Below, one piece after another: positions 62,295 to 64,000 of a DNA stretch of 64,000 bases (position 1 is the first letter of the stretch; every line of letters begins with the position of its first letter). Where the stretch lies: positions 992,001 through 1,056,000 of the forward strand of contig OZ240678.1 in the NCBI GenBank assembly GCA_965198905.1. Direction: 5' to 3'. Source of the DNA: CAHJWH01 sp965198905. GTDB lineage: Bacteria > Pseudomonadota > Alphaproteobacteria > Caulobacterales > Caulobacteraceae. A model generated the notes under the pieces. It ran no database searches. It was not told the DNA's origin and saw only the letters and a program-made list of their open reading frames with translations. The translations under genes were made by a program, and so were the position numbers.

Positions 62295-64000
62295 ATGCTC
62301 GCACTCGTCCGGATCGCGCTCGCGCGACCGCTGACGTTCATCGTCATGGCGATCCTGATCGTGCTGATCGGGCCGCTGGCCGCTCTGCGCACCCCCGTCG
62401 ACATCCTCCCCGACATCAACATCCCGGTGATCGCGGTGGTGTGGCAGTACCAGGGCCTGCCGGCGAGGGACATGGCCGGGCGGGTGATCTACTACTACGA
62501 ACGGACCATGACCTCGACGGTCAATAATATCGAGCATATCGAAAGCCAGTCGCTGACCGGCGTCGGCGTAGTTAAGATCTACTTCCAGCCGGGCACCGAT
62601 ATCCGCACCGCCACCGCCCAGGTCACCTCGATCTCCCAGACGGTGCTCAAGCAGATGCCGCCGGGCATCACGCCGCCGCAGATCCTGAACTATAGCGCCT
62701 CCACCGTCCCGATCCTGCAGCTGGCCTTTTCCAGCCCTACGCTGAGCGAAAAGCAGATCTACGACACCGCCCAGAACTTCATCCGCCCGGCGCTTGCGAC
62801 CGTGCCCGGCGCGGCGACGCCGTCGCCTTACGGCGGCAAGATCCGCCAGATCCAGATCGACCTCGACCCGCAGGCCCTGCAGTCCAAGGGGCTGAGCCCC
62901 CAGGACGTGGAGACCGCGATCTCCAACCAGAACCTGATCATCCCCGCCGGCACCGCCAAGGTAGGCGACTTCGAATACACCGTGGCGCTGAACGACAGTC
63001 CCACCGCCTTCGAAGAGCTGAACAACCTGCCGATCAAGACGGTGAACGGCGCCACCATCTATGTGCGCGACGTGGCCCACGTCCGCGACGGCTCGCCGCC
63101 GCAGACCAACATCGTGCGCGTGAATGGCCGCCGCTCCGTGCTGATGACGGTGCTGAAGAGCGGCACGGCCTCGACCCTATCCATCGTGGCCGGCGTCAAG
63201 GCGGTGCTGCCGCGGCTGGAGCAGACCCTGCCCCCCTCGTTCAAGGTGCTGCTACTCGGCGACCAGTCGATCTTCGTGAAGGCGGCGGTGTCCGGCGTGA
63301 TCCGGGAGGGAGTGATCGCTGCGGCCCTGACCAGCCTGATGATCCTGCTGTTCCTGGGCTCCTGGCGCTCGTCGCTGATCATCGCGGTGTCGATCCCGCT
63401 GGCGGTACTGTGCTCGATCACCGCGCTGTCGGCCATCGGCCAGACCCTGAACGTGATGACGCTCGGCGGCCTGTCGCTGGCGGTCGGTATCCTGGTGGAC
63501 GACGCCACCGTCACCATCGAGAACATCAACTACCACCTGGAACAGGGCAAACCCGTTCAGACGGCCATCCTGGACGGCGCGCGCCAGATCGTGACGCCGG
63601 CCTTTGTCAGCCTGCTCTGCATCTGCATCGTGTTCGTACCGATGTTCTTCCTACCAGGCGTCGCGGGGTTCCTGTTCGTGCCGCTGGCGGAGGCGGTGGT
63701 GTTCGCCATGATCGCCTCATTCGTCCTGTCCCGGACGCTCGTCCCCACGCTGGCCAACTACCTGCTGCGTTCCCATGACGCCGCACACGAGCGCGAGGTC
63801 ATGCAGGGCCACGACGCCGGCGCCGGACACACCCGTTCGCGCAATCCCCTGGTGCGCTTCCAGCACGGTTTCGAGCAGCGGTTCGAGGCGTTCCGGAGCG
63901 GCTATCGCGGCCTGCTGGTGCTGGCGCTGGCCAATCCGCGCCGCTTCGTGGTGGGCTTTCTGGCCGTGACGCTGATCTCTTTCGCACTGATACCCTTTCT
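62295..64000 (+). CDS. RND efflux transporter permease subunit, N-terminal part
   Basis: 568 codons to the window edge with no stop; the C-terminal part lies outside. Starts ATG 62295 (MLALVRIALARPLTFIVMAI). RND marks: first membrane segment (about 13-30), PDILPDINIPVIAVVWQYQG near residues 36-55, porter domain, and membrane segments 2-6 from about residue 335, with GILVDDATVTIENINYHLEQ near 401-420 carrying the Asp-Asp pair of the proton relay. It is close to the MdtB/HAE1-like drug pumps. No adaptor (HlyD) gene lies upstream; it may follow outside the window. Confidence 0.93.
   Translation, partial: MLALVRIALARPLTFIVMAILIVLIGPLAALRTPVDILPDINIPVIAVVWQYQGLPARDMAGRVIYYYERTMTSTVNNIEHIESQSLTGVGVVKIYFQPGTDIRTATAQVTSISQTVLKQMPPGITPPQILNYSASTVPILQLAFSSPTLSEKQIYDTAQNFIRPALATVPGAATPSPYGGKIRQIQIDLDPQALQSKGLSPQDVETAISNQNLIIPAGTAKVGDFEYTVALNDSPTAFEELNNLPIKTVNGATIYVRDVAHVRDGSPPQTNIVRVNGRRSVLMTVLKSGTASTLSIVAGVKAVLPRLEQTLPPSFKVLLLGDQSIFVKAAVSGVIREGVIAAALTSLMILLFLGSWRSSLIIAVSIPLAVLCSITALSAIGQTLNVMTLGGLSLAVGILVDDATVTIENINYHLEQGKPVQTAILDGARQIVTPAFVSLLCICIVFVPMFFLPGVAGFLFVPLAEAVVFAMIASFVLSRTLVPTLANYLLRSHDAAHEREVMQGHDAGAGHTRSRNPLVRFQHGFEQRFEAFRSGYRGLLVLALANPRRFVVGFLAVTLISFALIPF

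Noticed and set aside
1..64000. CRISPR arrays, prophage, insertion sequences, tRNA or rRNA genes
   Set aside because: I looked for evenly spaced direct repeats, transposase or integrase motifs and tRNA-like cloverleaf sequences in the gaps and found none.

Overview
The window looks like a chromosomal segment of a high-GC alphaproteobacterium of the Caulobacterales (Caulobacter/Phenylobacterium type). The evidence is about 70% GC, a complete mreB-mreC-mreD-mrdA-rodA cluster, a sensor-less hybrid kinase with a pseudo-receiver resembling Caulobacter ShkA, a full CtrA site (TTAA-N7-TTAA), and GGAAC-N16/17-CGTT promoters of the alphaproteobacterial general stress sigma factor. Almost all of it is core genome. 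I see no prophage, insertion sequence, CRISPR array, tRNA or rRNA.

Layout. 1-5.7 kb: end of an alpha/beta hydrolase, adenine salvage (mtnP, apt), a cupin, a dienelactone hydrolase, ychF and pth. 5.7-12.2 kb: rplY, prs, two secreted proteins of unknown function, cobT, and a stress-promoter-driven CsbD protein. 12.3-15.5 kb: a VTT/DedA-like membrane protein converging on a two-gene glycosyltransferase operon. 15.8-21.8 kb: the Rod elongasome operon. 21.9-25.9 kb: infA, a DEAD-box helicase, obgE and nadD. 26-29.8 kb: dgoA, dgoK, pyk and a YoaK-like protein. 30-36 kb: a TraB/GumN protein, nrdB with NrdR and DnaA sites, a chagasin-like inhibitor, a small 2Fe-2S protein, an XRE/DUF2975 pair, rdgB and hemW. 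36-41.3 kb: rsmI-yraN-sirB1-like, gshB, a ComM/YifB ATPase behind a CtrA site, and an XRE regulator. 41.5-47 kb: ShkA-like kinase, AmpG-type permease, msrA, trmB and metK. 47-50.2 kb: envelope proteins and a lipid-kinase/phosphoesterase pair with two stress promoters. 50.3-54.6 kb: a palindromic repeat, gmd-fcl (GDP-L-fucose), an SDR and a ZIP transporter. 54.6-58 kb: a TonB receptor divergent from a Zur-like repressor, then crcB. 58.4-64 kb: a phosphate-type porin, an OmpR/HK pair and an RND pump cut by the window end.

How genes work together. MtnP releases adenine that Apt converts to AMP using PRPP from Prs. Gmd and Fcl make GDP-L-fucose in two steps. DgoK and DgoA feed pyruvate and glyceraldehyde-3-phosphate into the glycolysis that pyk completes. 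The Zur/TonB-receptor/ZIP neighbourhood is a candidate zinc uptake module. Many operon junctions use 4-base overlaps with GTG or TTG starts (GTGA, TTGA), implying translational coupling.

The most interesting material is regulatory and structural rather than a new gene system: three general-stress promoters, a DnaA box beside paired NrdR boxes at nrdB, a perfect CtrA site before the ComM-like gene, and four copies of a long GC-rich inverted repeat placed between co-directional genes, two of them inside the mre/rod operon.
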